This document shows positions 1-8,368 of a stretch of 64,000 bases of DNA, piece after piece. Source of the stretch: Antiquaquibacter soli (GTDB lineage Bacteria; Actinomycetota; Actinomycetes; Actinomycetales; Microbacteriaceae). Location: positions 248,001-312,000 of the forward strand of contig NZ_JAUQUB010000002.1 of assembly GCF_030580675.1 (NCBI RefSeq), read 5' to 3'. The notes beneath the pieces were generated by a model that was given only the letters and a program-made list of their open reading frames with translations, was not told the DNA's origin and did not search any database. Position 1 is the stretch's first letter, and every line of letters begins with the position of its first letter. Made by a program: the position numbers and the translations under genes.

Positions 1-179
1 CGCAGGAGGGTGGACTTGCCGCAGCCCGACGGACCGAGGAGGGTCGTGAACCCGCCCTCCGGGAGCTCGAGCGCGATGTCGTCGAGGGCCGTGAACGTGC
101 CGCCCTTGACGGCGAAGTCCATGCCGACGCCGTCGATCGTGACGGTGCGGGCCTCGGCCGGGGCTGCGGCGGCGCCCAT
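1..179 (-). CDS. ABC transporter ATP-binding protein, N-terminal part (runs off the left edge)
   Basis: About 59 N-terminal codons of an ABC ATPase are present; the rest lies left of the window. The reading contains a Walker A P-loop, GPSGCGKST, near residue 50, preceded by the usual first-strand and A-loop region. The ATG at 179-177 overlaps the TGA stop (181-179) of the amidohydrolase gene by one base, so the two are probably translationally coupled. With an NMT1/THI5-like binding protein in the same operon, this is most likely a nitrate/sulfonate/pyrimidine-precursor (SsuB/TauB/ThiZ) type importer ATPase that energises uptake at the inner face of the membrane. The permease gene is not in the window and probably follows. 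The family call is firm; the substrate is unknown. Confidence 0.85.
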   Translation of the reverse strand, partial: MGAAAAPAEARTVTIDGVGMDFAVKGGTFTALDDIALELPEGGFTTLLGPSGCGKSTLL

Positions 180-910
180 CAGGCGATCCTCAGGATGCGG
201 GCGAGGTTGTCGCCCTCGATGAGCGCGCGGTCGGCGTCGTTCGGGATGGCCCGGGCGATCTTCATCCGCTCGAGCGCGGGCACCGATCCCGGCCAGTCGG
301 TGCCCATGACGATCTTCTCGGGGCCGACGCGCTTGTACGCCGTCTGCACCTCGAGGAGCTGGGTGCTCGACGTCTCGAGGTAGATGTGCGGGTTGCGCTC
401 GGAGACGATGAGCGCCTCGGTGGTGTTCCACACGGTGCCCATGTGGGCGATGAGCACGGGCGCCTCGGGGAAGTTCTTGGAGATCTCCTCGATCGAGAGG
501 GGCGCGCACCACGGGTCGTCGAGCGCGTTGACGAGGATGGTGAGGCCCTCCTCCGTGGCGGCCTTGAAGATGCCGTCGAGGAGGCCGTGGTCGGCGAAGT
601 GGTAGCCGTGGAGCGTCGGGTGGAGCTTGATGCCCTTGAGGCCGAGCCGCGCGCACTCCCGCAGCGTCTCGAGCGCATCGGGCAGTCGTGGATTGACTCC
701 CCCGAACCCGATGAAGCGGGTGGGGTACTTCTCCACGACTGCCGCGATGTACTCGTTGTTGATCGCCTGGCCGAGCGAGCAGCCCACGGCCATGTCCACG
801 CCAGCCTCATCGAGGAAGGGGATCAGGTCCTCCGCGGTGAAGGACTCACCGGTCAGGTAGTCGGAGTTGCCTGATGCTTCCCAGATGTTGTTGTACGCGT
901 CGATGATCAT
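179..910 (-). CDS. amidohydrolase-fold (PF04909-like) protein with altered N-terminal metal motif
   Basis: This 243-residue protein has the TIM-barrel layout of amidohydrolase-2 enzymes: an IKLHP strand near residue 95, VLIAHMG near 152 and IVMGTDWPGS near 205, the last carrying the usual metal or acid Asp. The N-terminal signature differs. The family normally starts D-x-H-x-H, whereas this protein reads MIIDAYNNIW, so both metal-ligand His positions are Tyr and Asn. It may bind metal differently, be metal-independent, or be non-catalytic. It lies 35 bp after the binding-protein gene, with an AGGAAGGG ribosome site, and overlaps the ATPase start, so it belongs to the uptake operon. It could hydrolyse or sense the imported compound. 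Fold confident; reaction unknown. Confidence 0.75.
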   Translation of the reverse strand: MIIDAYNNIWEASGNSDYLTGESFTAEDLIPFLDEAGVDMAVGCSLGQAINNEYIAAVVEKYPTRFIGFGGVNPRLPDALETLRECARLGLKGIKLHPTLHGYHFADHGLLDGIFKAATEEGLTILVNALDDPWCAPLSIEEISKNFPEAPVLIAHMGTVWNTTEALIVSERNPHIYLETSSTQLLEVQTAYKRVGPEKIVMGTDWPGSVPALERMKIARAIPNDADRALIEGDNLARILRIA

Positions 911-945
911 GAGCTGTCGCCCTTCCTGGCTATCGGTTGGTGGTG

Positions 946-1992
946 TTAGTCGAGCAGCGACGTCTTGTCGCCGAAGACCTCGTCGAGCACGGAGGTGTCG
1001 ACGACGTCCGCAGCATCCAGCGGGCCCGAGAGGGTGCCGGCGGCGACGAGGGAGTCGATGATCTCCTGGAACTTGTCGAGGTCGAGGCGCAGGACGCCCG
1101 TCGGGCCGGCGATGAGGTCGGCCTGGATCTCGGCGGTGGCCTCCTCGGTCGCGAGGTCGAGGCCGCCGGTCGGGTTCACGTCGTTGACGACGATCGCGGC
1201 GCCCTCCTTGGGGTTAGCGTTGATCCACTCGTAGCCCTTGACGGTCGCCGTGAGGAACTTGACGATGAGGTCGCGGTTCTCCTCGAGGTTCTTCTTCGTC
1301 GTGATGATGACGTTGCCGTAGCTCGGCACGCCGAGGTCGTCGAGGTAGAGGTAGTCGACGTCGAGGCCCTGCAGCTCGAGCGAGGCGCCCTGCGCGGTCG
1401 CGTAGCCGCCGTAGCCGTCCACCTGGCCGGTGACGAGCTGGGTCGGGTCGGCGCCCGCCGGGACGATCGTCACGGTCGACGTGTCGACGCCCTGCGCCTC
1501 GAGCACCGAGGTGAACTGCGCGATGCCGTTGTCGGGGTAGGCGATCGTCTTGCCCTCGAAGTCCTCAGGGCTCGTGATCGGGTCCTCGGAGAGGCTCATG
1601 ATCGCCATCGGCGACTTCTGGAACACTGCGCCGAGCGCGACGAGGTCCTCGCCGGACTCGATCGCCTGCAGCAGCAGCGTGTTGTCCTCGTCGCCGAGGA
1701 GCGCCGCTCCGCCGGTGACCTGCTGCCACGCGAGGATGTTCGAGCCGCCAGCCGTGAAGGTGGGCGCGATGCCCTCCTCCTCGTAGAAGCCCTCAGCCTC
1801 GCCGGCGAAGAATCCGCCGAACTGGGTGATCTTGAGCCAGCTGAGCTGGTAGTTGACGTCGGTGAGCTCGGCCGAGCCGGACTCCTCCGCGGCGGGAGCC
1901 GCGCAGCCGGCGAGTCCCAGGACGAGGGCCGTGGCCGCAGCCGCGACGATCGCGAGGCGACGCCGCGGCGCGGAAGGGGCAAAGTGCTTCAT
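946..1992 (-). CDS. ABC transporter substrate-binding lipoprotein, NMT1/THI5-like
   Basis: A 348-residue lipoprotein. A basic start is followed by a hydrophobic stretch and a lipobox (GLAGC) near residue 29, with mature N-terminal residues AAPAAEE, so it should be tethered outside the membrane. The mature part resembles NMT1/THI5-like binding proteins: YQLSWLKITQFGGFFAGEAEGFY near the start (a region that contacts ligand in ThiY-like proteins) and periplasmic-binding-protein-II segments after it. It is the first gene of a minus-strand operon with the amidohydrolase-like gene and ABC ATPase. The start is supported by a GGAAG ribosome site. The ligand could be a pyrimidine-type thiamine precursor, a sulfonate or another small organic; the sequence does not decide. 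Confidence 0.85.
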   Translation of the reverse strand: MKHFAPSAPRRRLAIVAAAATALVLGLAGCAAPAAEESGSAELTDVNYQLSWLKITQFGGFFAGEAEGFYEEEGIAPTFTAGGSNILAWQQVTGGAALLGDEDNTLLLQAIESGEDLVALGAVFQKSPMAIMSLSEDPITSPEDFEGKTIAYPDNGIAQFTSVLEAQGVDTSTVTIVPAGADPTQLVTGQVDGYGGYATAQGASLELQGLDVDYLYLDDLGVPSYGNVIITTKKNLEENRDLIVKFLTATVKGYEWINANPKEGAAIVVNDVNPTGGLDLATEEATAEIQADLIAGPTGVLRLDLDKFQEIIDSLVAAGTLSGPLDAADVVDTSVLDEVFGDKTSLLD

Positions 1993-2172
1993 GTCGTTGC
2001 TTCCAATCGGGTCTGTGTGACGGGAGGACGGCGGATGAGTCGACCCGGCAGCACCGGAGACTCGACGCCGCGGCGGTGCGGGACTTGCACGGGCGCGGGG
2101 CCCTTGAACCGATGCTCAGACCCGTGAGGGAGGGGTCACAATCGACAATCTGCTTCGTCTCGTGCGAAGCGA

Positions 2173-2187
2173 CACTACGAAGTGTCA
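2173..2187. promoter_or_regulatory. operator-like motif copy 1, CACTACGAAGTGTCA
   Basis: Part of a perfect hexamer inverted repeat, GACACT-acga-AGTGTC (2171-2186). It is 13/15 identical to the copy at 2259-2273. On the minus strand it overlaps a TTGACA -35-like hexamer. It looks like a binding site for a dimeric repressor; the regulator is not identifiable here. Confidence 0.5.
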
Positions 2188-2258
2188 ATTGCCGCGGTGT
2201 TTCGAGCATGCGTCAGGGCCGTGAAACCGCGGATTTACGCGCGACGCGCGCAGGAATC

Positions 2259-2273
2259 CACTACGTAATGTCA
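2259..2273. promoter_or_regulatory. operator-like motif copy 2, CACTACGTAATGTCA
   Basis: Second copy of the same motif, 86 bp from the first in the same orientation. The consensus is CACTACG-W-A-R-TGTCA. Two such copies in one 330-bp intergenic region suggest cooperative or looping control of the uptake operon. Confidence 0.45.
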
Positions 2274-2322
2274 GTGACCCCGACTCGTAACATGCCCGAC
2301 ACAACCGCGTCAGCGGTTTCTG

Positions 2323-3099
2323 TCAGCGCTGGCACGTGGGGCACCAGTAGGTGACCCGCAGCTGCAGCTCGGAGTCGCCGAGCTCGCCCTCCTCGATGCG
2401 CGACCCGCACCTCGAGCACGGCCGCCCGGCCCGCCCGTAGACCCACGAGGTCTGGCCCCGGAGGTTGCCCGTCGTGGTGCGCTCGGCCCGGTCCTTGTTG
2501 GCGTGGATGAGCCGGTGCGCGAGGTCGACGAGCTTCTCCGGATGCTCCACCTCCCCCACCGGCCGGGTCGGCAGCACCCCGCGCAGGAAGCACACCTCCG
2601 CCCGGTACACGTTGCCCAGTCCCGCCATCACGCGCTGGTCGAGAAGGGCGAGGCCGACGGGACGCCCGGGATCGGCGAGGAGGTTCTCGAGTGCGGCATC
2701 CGGGTCCCAGTCGGGTCCCAGCAGGTCGGGGCCGAGGTAGCCGACGACGGAGTCCTCGGCCTCGCGCGGCACGATGTCGAGCATCCCGAGGTCGAAGCCG
2801 ACGGCGACCCAGTCGGCCGTCTCGAGGATGGCGCGCGCCTGGTACTCCGGCCGCTTCCAGCGCGAGCCGTGCCGGTACAGGTGCCAGCTGCCCTCCATCT
2901 TGAGGTGGCTGTGGATCGTGACCGCCCCGATGCGCATGAGCAGGTGCTTGCCACGCGGCACGACCGCCTCGACGGTCTCGCCGGTGAGATCGACCGTCGC
3001 GAAGGCGGGCACCCGGATGTCGCATCTCGTGAGCACGGCGCCGGCGAGGGCCGCGTCGAGGTTCGTCGCGGAGCGGTAGACGGTGTCGCCCTCGGGCAT
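2323..3099 (-). CDS. nei: Fpg/Nei-family DNA glycosylase/AP lyase (endonuclease VIII-like)
   Basis: A 258-residue base-excision-repair enzyme that removes oxidised bases and cuts the abasic strand. It begins MPEGDTVY, giving the Pro2 nucleophile and Glu3 of the family once Met is removed. The central part has the Fpg/Nei H2TH region (DQRVMAGLGNVYRAEVCF). The C-terminus has a CxxC...CxxC zinc finger (CSRCGSR ... WCPTC) ending in QR, with the usual DNA-binding Arg. Length and motifs match actinobacterial Nei2. The start lies 3 bp after the vapC stop, so it is cotranscribed with the toxin-antitoxin pair and probably lhr. In Mycobacterium tuberculosis lhr and nei are direct neighbours, so the association with Lhr is conserved while vapBC is the extra element. 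Confidence 0.9.
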   Translation of the reverse strand: MPEGDTVYRSATNLDAALAGAVLTRCDIRVPAFATVDLTGETVEAVVPRGKHLLMRIGAVTIHSHLKMEGSWHLYRHGSRWKRPEYQARAILETADWVAVGFDLGMLDIVPREAEDSVVGYLGPDLLGPDWDPDAALENLLADPGRPVGLALLDQRVMAGLGNVYRAEVCFLRGVLPTRPVGEVEHPEKLVDLAHRLIHANKDRAERTTTGNLRGQTSWVYGRAGRPCSRCGSRIEEGELGDSELQLRVTYWCPTCQR

Positions 3100-3102
3100 G
3101 GC

Positions 3103-3498
3103 TCAGTCCAGGGCGCTGCGGATGTCGGTGTGGGCGAAGTCGTCGCCCTTGTAGAGGAGCGGCTCGCGGAGGTCCTTCGCGAGGGCGTACGCGAAGCAGT
3201 CGCCGAAGTTGAGGTTCGCCGGGCTGCCGCTGCCCCGCCCGAAGTCCCGGTACGCGCGCCGCGCGATCTCCGCCTGGCGGGCGGTGACGGGCTCGATCTG
3301 GATGCGGTGTTCCGCGAGCAGTTCGTCGAGCCGGCCGCTCACGACCGGCTCCCGCGCCGAGTCGACGACGATCGCGCACTCGACGAGCGTGCCTGCTGAC
3401 ATCCGGGGCGACCGCGCTTGGGAGATCGCGCTGCCGAAGTCCGCGGCGTCGCTCTCGGCCCGGATGATGGCCACGATGGCGGACGAGTCAATGATCAC
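3103..3498 (-). CDS. vapC: PIN-domain ribonuclease toxin VapC
   Basis: A 131-residue PIN-domain protein. It begins MIIDSSAIVAI with the first catalytic Asp at position 4, has an acidic residue in the IRAESD region, and ends with LNFGDCFAYALAK and LLYKGDDFAHTDI, which supply the remaining Mg-binding Asp residues. Members of this family are magnesium-dependent RNases that cut tRNA or rRNA when free of antitoxin. The ATG overlaps the vapB stop (ATGA, 4 bp), typical of coupled antitoxin-toxin pairs. All catalytic positions look intact, so the toxin should be active. Confidence 0.93.
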   Translation of the reverse strand: MIIDSSAIVAIIRAESDAADFGSAISQARSPRMSAGTLVECAIVVDSAREPVVSGRLDELLAEHRIQIEPVTARQAEIARRAYRDFGRGSGSPANLNFGDCFAYALAKDLREPLLYKGDDFAHTDIRSALD

Positions 3499-3749
3499 TT
3501 CGGCAGACCCAGGTCGTCGTAGAGGTCGTCCGTCTCGAGCATCCCGCCGCTCTCCCTCAGAATCCTGCCCGTCTCGCGGCTGATCTCCATCGTCCGCTCG
3601 TAGCGGCGCTGGCTCTCGGCCTCGTGCGCCAGCTCCTCGAGGCGCGCTCGCACGGCCTCATCGACCGCTTCGGTCTGACTCACGCCCCTGATTCTCGCCA
3701 GTTCGCGAACGGCGGCATGGGTGCTCTCGTTCTTGATGTTGAGACTCAT
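3495..3749 (-). CDS. vapB: VapB-family antitoxin
   Basis: An 84-residue protein of the Rv0623-like VapB type. It starts MSLNIKNESTHAAVRELA, a short ribbon-helix-helix DNA-binding domain, then a charged helix and an acidic C-terminal tail (TDDLYDDLGLPK) of the kind that wraps the PIN active site. It is expected to neutralise VapC and repress its own promoter. A TAGAAT hexamer on the minus strand (3762-3757) lies only 7 nt before the ATG, so vapB probably has its own leaderless promoter inside the lhr-nei region. It starts 31 bp past the lhr stop. Confidence 0.92.
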   Translation of the reverse strand: MSLNIKNESTHAAVRELARIRGVSQTEAVDEAVRARLEELAHEAESQRRYERTMEISRETGRILRESGGMLETDDLYDDLGLPK

Positions 3750-3756
3750 GGGAGCG

Positions 3757-3762
3757 ATTCTA
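3757..3762 (-). promoter_or_regulatory. -10 element (TAGAAT) of a leaderless vapB promoter
   Basis: TAGAAT reads on the minus strand 7 nt before the vapB ATG, so transcription would start at or next to the start codon. No consensus -35 is visible. It would let vapBC-nei be expressed independently of lhr. Confidence 0.5.
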
Positions 3763-3780
3763 CCGTGGGGGAGCAGATTT

Positions 3781-6700
3781 CTACCCTCGCAGCCTCAGCC
3801 CCTGCGGCGTCGGCGCGAAGCCGGCCTCCACGAGCGCCTCCCCGATCGGCGAGCCCACGGAGAACTTGCCGTCGATGCGCTGGACCTTGAGCGACACCCG
3901 CGCCCGTCGCGCGGTCGCCACGAGGGACGCGGATGCCGCGCGCAGCACCTCCGGGTCGGTCGAGAAGCTCAGCACGCTCTTGCCGCCCTTCTCGACGAAC
4001 AGGGTCAGCGAGCCATCCACGAGCACGACGAGCGCGCCCGCCTTGCGGCCCGGTCGATGGCCCTTGCCGTCTTCGGCGGCAGCAGTCGGCGCGGGCCACG
4101 GGAGGGCAGCGCCGTACGGGCTCGCCGGGTCCGTGGCGGCGAGGGTCACGGCATCCCGCGGCGGCACCGCCTCCGGGTCCATCGAGAAGCCGCGCAGCCG
4201 GTCGACGGTCGCGCCCGTCGCGAACTGGGCGGCCCCGAGCCCGTCGACGAAGTAGCCGCGACGGGCGCGGCCCTGCTCCTCGAATCCGCTCAGCACCTTG
4301 TAGACGAGCCCGAAGCCGCCCCGGATGCCCTCGCTCGCGACCGCCCCGCGCGTCACCACCCCGTGCCGCTCGAGCAGCAGCTCCGCGGTCGCCTTCGCCC
4401 GCACGGTCGAGTCGGGTTCGGCGAGCGGCAGGAGCGACCAGCGGCCCGCCCCCGTCGGCGGTCCGGACTGCGCGACGGCGAGCGACCGGCCGCGGTAGCT
4501 GCGGGTGCGTGTCGGGCGCGGGGCCCGCGCCGGGCCGCCGAGCGATGAGCGCAGCGGCGCGAAGCTGTCGTTCGTGATGAGCCCCGCCCACACGAGCTCC
4601 CAGAGCGCGGCGTTGAGCGCCTTGTCGTCGGTGCTCCCGACGGCCGCCGCGAGCTGGCGGAAGAAGTAGGCCCCGCCGCCCGCGAGGGCGCCGAGGATGT
4701 CGCGCTGCAGCTCCGTCGTCTCCTCGCCGAGCGGCTCCGCGAGCGTGAGCGGCGCACTGTCGGCGAGGTGCAGGCTCACCCAGCCGTCGCCGCCGGGCAG
4801 CGACCCCGAGCCCGACCAGACGACCTCGCCCGTGACGGTGAGCTCGTCGAGCCACGCGGGCGAGTAGTTCGCGAGCCGGGCCGGCAGCACGAGCGACTCC
4901 CAGGATGACGCGGGCAGTGGCACCCCGGCGAGCTGCTCGATCACCTGCGCGAGGCCGTCGACCCCGCGCAACTGCCCGCCGACGTGCTGCCACGCGGGCA
5001 GGAACCGGCCGAGCGCCGACTGCTCTACGGGCTCGACCTCCTGGCGGAGGGCCGCGAGCGACCGGGCGCGCAGTCGGCGCAGCACCTCGACCGAGCACCA
5101 CTCCGTGCCGGTGGCGCCCGGGCGGAACTCGCCGTCCACGACGCGGCGGTCGGCGGCGAGTCGGCGGAGGGTGTCGGTGACGACGGCGATGCCGAGACCG
5201 AAGCGGGCCGCGACATCCTGAGCGGTGAAGGGGCCGTGGGTGCGGGCGAAGCGGCTCACCAGGTCGCCGACGGGGTCGTCGACGGGCTCGATGAACGCCG
5301 TCGGCACGCCGATGGGCAGGGGCACGCCGAGGGCGTCGCGGAGGCGCGCGGCGTCCTCGACGACGGCGAACTGCGGGGTGCCGGCGACGGTGACGGGGAG
5401 GACCCTGTTGGCTCTCGTGAGCGCGGTGAGCTCAGGCTCCGGATCGACCTCCGCCCGCTCCCGCAGCTCCTCGAGCGACAGCGGCCCGAGCATCCGGAGC
5501 ACGTCGACGATGCCCTCCGCGTCGCGCGCCTGGCGTTCCGGGGTGAGCCGCTGCAGCTCGCGCTCGGTCTGCTCGAGCACGTCCGGGTCGAGGAGCTCCC
5601 GCAGCTCTGCCCGCCCGAGCAGCTCGGCGAGCAGCGTCGGGTCGAGGCTCAGCGCGGCGCTGCGGCGCTCGGCGAGCGGCGAGTCGCCCTCGTAGAGAAA
5701 CGCCGCGACGTACCCGAACAGCAGGCTTCGCGCGAACGGGCTCGGCGCGGGCGTCTCCGTCTCGACCACGCGCACCTCCCGCGACTCGACCCGGCCGACG
5801 AGTTCGAGGAGGGCCGGCAGGTCGTAGACGTCCTGCAGCACCTCGCGCACCGTCTCCAGCAGGATCGGGAACGTCGGGTACTTGCGCGCCACATCCAGCA
5901 GCTGGGATGCCCGCTGCCGCTGCTGCCACAGCGGCGACCGCCGCCCCGGGTCGCGACGCGGAAGCAGCAGGGCGCGGGCCGCGCACTCGCGGAACCGCGC
6001 CGCGAACAGCGCCGAGCCGCCGACCTCCTCGGTCACGATCTGCTGCAGCTCGTCGCGCTCGAACACGAACAGCTCCGCGCCGGGCGGGTCGGCGTCGGTG
6101 TCGGGGATGCGCACGACGATGCCGTCATCCGCGGCGACGGCCGAGCCATCCACCCCGAGCCGGTCGCGGATGCGCGCGCTCACCGCGAGGGCCCACGGCG
6201 CGTGCACGGGCATCCCGTACGGCGAGTGCAGGATGACGCGCCAGTCGCCGAGCTCGTCGCGGAACCGCTCCACGACGAGCGTCGTGTCGGTGGGCACCTG
6301 CCCGGTGGACTCCTTCTGCTCGCGCACGAGGGCGACGAGGTTGGTCACCGCGCGCGGGTCGAGGCCGATCTCGGCGAGGTGGTCGTTCTTGCCGGCGGCG
6401 ACTTCCCTCGTGAACGCCCCGATCGCCTGGCCGAGCTCGGACGGGCGGCCCAGGCCGTCGCCCTTCCAGAAGGGAACCTTGCCCGGCTGCCCGAACGCGG
6501 GGCTCACGAGCACCTGGTCGTGCGTGATCTCCTCGATGCGCCAGCTCGTCGTACCGAGCGCGAAGACGTCGCCGACGCGCGACTCGTAAACCATCTCCTC
6601 GTCGAGCTCGCCGACGCGGCGGCCGGACTCGGACCCGACCATGAAGACGCCGAACAGTCCGCGGTCGGGGATGGTCCCGCCCGAGGTCACCGCGAGCCGC

Positions 6701-8328
6701 TGCGAGCCCGGGCGCCCCTCGATGGTGCCGGCGACGCGATCCCACACGACCCGCGGCCGCAGCTCGGCGAACTCGTCGCTCGGGTAGAGGCCGCTCACGA
6801 GGTCGAGGGTCGCGTCGAACGCGCTCCGAGGGAGGGTCGCGAACGGGGCGCTGCGCCGCACCGTGTCGAACCACTCCTCGACGTCCATCGGCTCGAGCGC
6901 GACGGCCGCGACCGTCTGCTGGGCGAGCACGTCGAGCGGGTTCTGCGGGATCGCGATCGCCTCGATGAGCCCCTTGCGCATGCGGTCCACCGCCACTGAC
7001 GTGTGGATGAGGTCGGTGCGGTGCTTGGGGAACAGCACGCCCGTGGAGATCTCCCCGACCTGGTGCCCGGCGCGGCCGATGCGCTGGAGACCGGATGCCA
7101 CGGACGGCGGGGACTCGACCTGGATCACGAGATCCACCGCCCCCATGTCGATGCCGAGCTCGAGGGAGCTCGTCGCGACGACGCAGCGCAAGCGGCCGGA
7201 CTTGAGGGCGTCCTCGATGTCGGCGCGCTGCTCCTTGCTCACTGAGCCGTGATGCGCTCGGGCGAGCGCGCTGGAGCTGGGAGAATCGCGCAGCGATTCC
7301 GCGACGCCAGCGCCGACCGAGCTTGCGAGGGAGGATCCCCTCGTAGAACCCGCCTGCGCCATTATCGCCGCCGGGGGCTTCGTGACGGCGCGCTCGAGTC
7401 CCGGGTTCTGCCGCTCCTCCCAGATCTCGTTCAGGCGGGCAGTCAGGCGCTCCGCCTGGCGGCGCGCGTTGACGAACACGATCGTCGAGCGGTGCTCCAG
7501 GATGCGGTCGACGATCGCCTCCTCGACGTGCGGCCAGATCGACCCCGTGGCCTCCGGAGCGGCCGCGGTCGCGCCGCTCGTGGAGCCCTCGCGGGGCGTC
7601 GTCGGGCCGATCTCCGTCATGTCCTCGACGGGCACCTCGACGGTGAGGTCGAACGTCTTCGCCGCCGGGGGCTGCACGATCGTGACCGGCTGGCGTCCGC
7701 CGAGGAAGCGCGCGACCTCCTCGAGAGGGCGCACCGTGGCGGAGAGGCCGATGCGCTGCGCCGGTGACGGGAGCAGGGCATCCAGTCGCTCCAGGGAGAC
7801 GGCGAGGTGCGCGCCGCGCTTCGTGGCCGCGACCGCGTGGACCTCGTCGACGATGACCGTTGTCACACCGGTGAGGCTCTCGCGGGCGCGCGACGTGAGC
7901 ATGAGGTAGAGCGACTCGGGAGTCGTGATGAGGATGTCCGGGGGAGTGCGCGCGAGCACGCGGCGGTCCTGCGCGGTCGTGTCGCCCGAGCGGACGCCGA
8001 CGGTGATCGCCGGGACATCCAGGCCGAGTCGCTTGGCGGTCTGCGTGACGCCGACGAGCGGCGCGCGGAGGTTGCGCTCGACGTCGACGCCGAGGGCCTT
8101 GAGGGGGGAGATGTAGAGCACGCGAGTGCCTTGGCCGGGCTGCGTGATGAGCTGGTCGATCGACCACAGGAACGACGCGAGCGTCTTGCCCGACCCGGTC
8201 GGCGCGACGACGAGCGCGTGCTGGCCGGATGACACGGCCTCCCACGCGCCGAGCTGGGCTGCTGTCGGCGCCGGGAACGCGCCCTCGAACCACTCCCGCG
8301 TGGCGGGGGAGAAGCGCTCGAGGACCAT
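3781..8328 (-). CDS. lhr: Lhr-type ATP-dependent superfamily 2 DNA helicase (large helicase-related protein)
   Basis: A 1515-residue DNA-repair helicase. Walker A is APTGSGKT at residues 42-49, the Walker B/DEVH box is VIVDEVHAV near 160, the RecA2 domain has SSLELGIDMG and QRIGRAGHQ, and a long Lhr-specific C-terminal half follows. The start was set at MVLERFSP because a GGAGG ribosome site lies 8 nt upstream; a longer in-frame reading back to 8451 would cross the SOS box and is unlikely. An extra 24-residue segment (about 330-353) interrupts the domain before ARAHHGSVS. The gene heads lhr-vapBC-nei. A perfect LexA box lies 41 bp upstream, between it and the divergent HNH gene, so DNA-damage induction is likely. 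Confidence 0.93.
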   Translation of the reverse strand: MVLERFSPATREWFEGAFPAPTAAQLGAWEAVSSGQHALVVAPTGSGKTLASFLWSIDQLITQPGQGTRVLYISPLKALGVDVERNLRAPLVGVTQTAKRLGLDVPAITVGVRSGDTTAQDRRVLARTPPDILITTPESLYLMLTSRARESLTGVTTVIVDEVHAVAATKRGAHLAVSLERLDALLPSPAQRIGLSATVRPLEEVARFLGGRQPVTIVQPPAAKTFDLTVEVPVEDMTEIGPTTPREGSTSGATAAAPEATGSIWPHVEEAIVDRILEHRSTIVFVNARRQAERLTARLNEIWEERQNPGLERAVTKPPAAIMAQAGSTRGSSLASSVGAGVAESLRDSPSSSALARAHHGSVSKEQRADIEDALKSGRLRCVVATSSLELGIDMGAVDLVIQVESPPSVASGLQRIGRAGHQVGEISTGVLFPKHRTDLIHTSVAVDRMRKGLIEAIAIPQNPLDVLAQQTVAAVALEPMDVEEWFDTVRRSAPFATLPRSAFDATLDLVSGLYPSDEFAELRPRVVWDRVAGTIEGRPGSQRLAVTSGGTIPDRGLFGVFMVGSESGRRVGELDEEMVYESRVGDVFALGTTSWRIEEITHDQVLVSPAFGQPGKVPFWKGDGLGRPSELGQAIGAFTREVAAGKNDHLAEIGLDPRAVTNLVALVREQKESTGQVPTDTTLVVERFRDELGDWRVILHSPYGMPVHAPWALAVSARIRDRLGVDGSAVAADDGIVVRIPDTDADPPGAELFVFERDELQQIVTEEVGGSALFAARFRECAARALLLPRRDPGRRSPLWQQRQRASQLLDVARKYPTFPILLETVREVLQDVYDLPALLELVGRVESREVRVVETETPAPSPFARSLLFGYVAAFLYEGDSPLAERRSAALSLDPTLLAELLGRAELRELLDPDVLEQTERELQRLTPERQARDAEGIVDVLRMLGPLSLEELRERAEVDPEPELTALTRANRVLPVTVAGTPQFAVVEDAARLRDALGVPLPIGVPTAFIEPVDDPVGDLVSRFARTHGPFTAQDVAARFGLGIAVVTDTLRRLAADRRVVDGEFRPGATGTEWCSVEVLRRLRARSLAALRQEVEPVEQSALGRFLPAWQHVGGQLRGVDGLAQVIEQLAGVPLPASSWESLVLPARLANYSPAWLDELTVTGEVVWSGSGSLPGGDGWVSLHLADSAPLTLAEPLGEETTELQRDILGALAGGGAYFFRQLAAAVGSTDDKALNAALWELVWAGLITNDSFAPLRSSLGGPARAPRPTRTRSYRGRSLAVAQSGPPTGAGRWSLLPLAEPDSTVRAKATAELLLERHGVVTRGAVASEGIRGGFGLVYKVLSGFEEQGRARRGYFVDGLGAAQFATGATVDRLRGFSMDPEAVPPRDAVTLAATDPASPYGAALPWPAPTAAAEDGKGHRPGRKAGALVVLVDGSLTLFVEKGGKSVLSFSTDPEVLRAASASLVATARRARVSLKVQRIDGKFSVGSPIGEALVEAGFAPTPQGLRLRG
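7270..7341. repeat. 72-bp in-frame palindrome-rich insertion inside lhr
   Basis: Relative to the usual Lhr sequence AGST-x-(V/A)LARAHHGS, 24 codons are inserted in frame (encoded segment starts RGSSLASSVGAG and ends SPSSS). The DNA holds a perfect inverted repeat, GAATCGC-gca-GCGATTC (7283-7299), and a second palindromic patch around a GGATCC core (7325-7343). Low-complexity Ser/Gly/Ala content and lost alignment suggest a small mobile palindromic element captured within a gene. The comparison to homologues is from memory. Confidence 0.45.
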
Positions 8329-8368
8329 GGGTCCATCCTCCCCCGGGCCGCCGTCACTATCCACAGCA

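Larger units (their letters stand above)
1993..2322. other. 330-bp intergenic region upstream of the ABC uptake operon
   Basis: No convincing gene lies here. The stretch holds two copies of an imperfect palindrome (2173-2187 and 2259-2273). The first overlaps a TTGACA hexamer on the minus strand (2188-2183), although no good -10 follows at 17 bp. A small AACCGC/GCGGTT inverted repeat lies at 2303-2318, just past the nei stop. Control of the minus-strand operon is the likely role. Confidence 0.6.

Noticed and set aside
4984-6999. Plus-strand 671-codon open frame inside lhr
   Set aside because: Antisense shadow of lhr; composition is typical of the third-position GC mirror.
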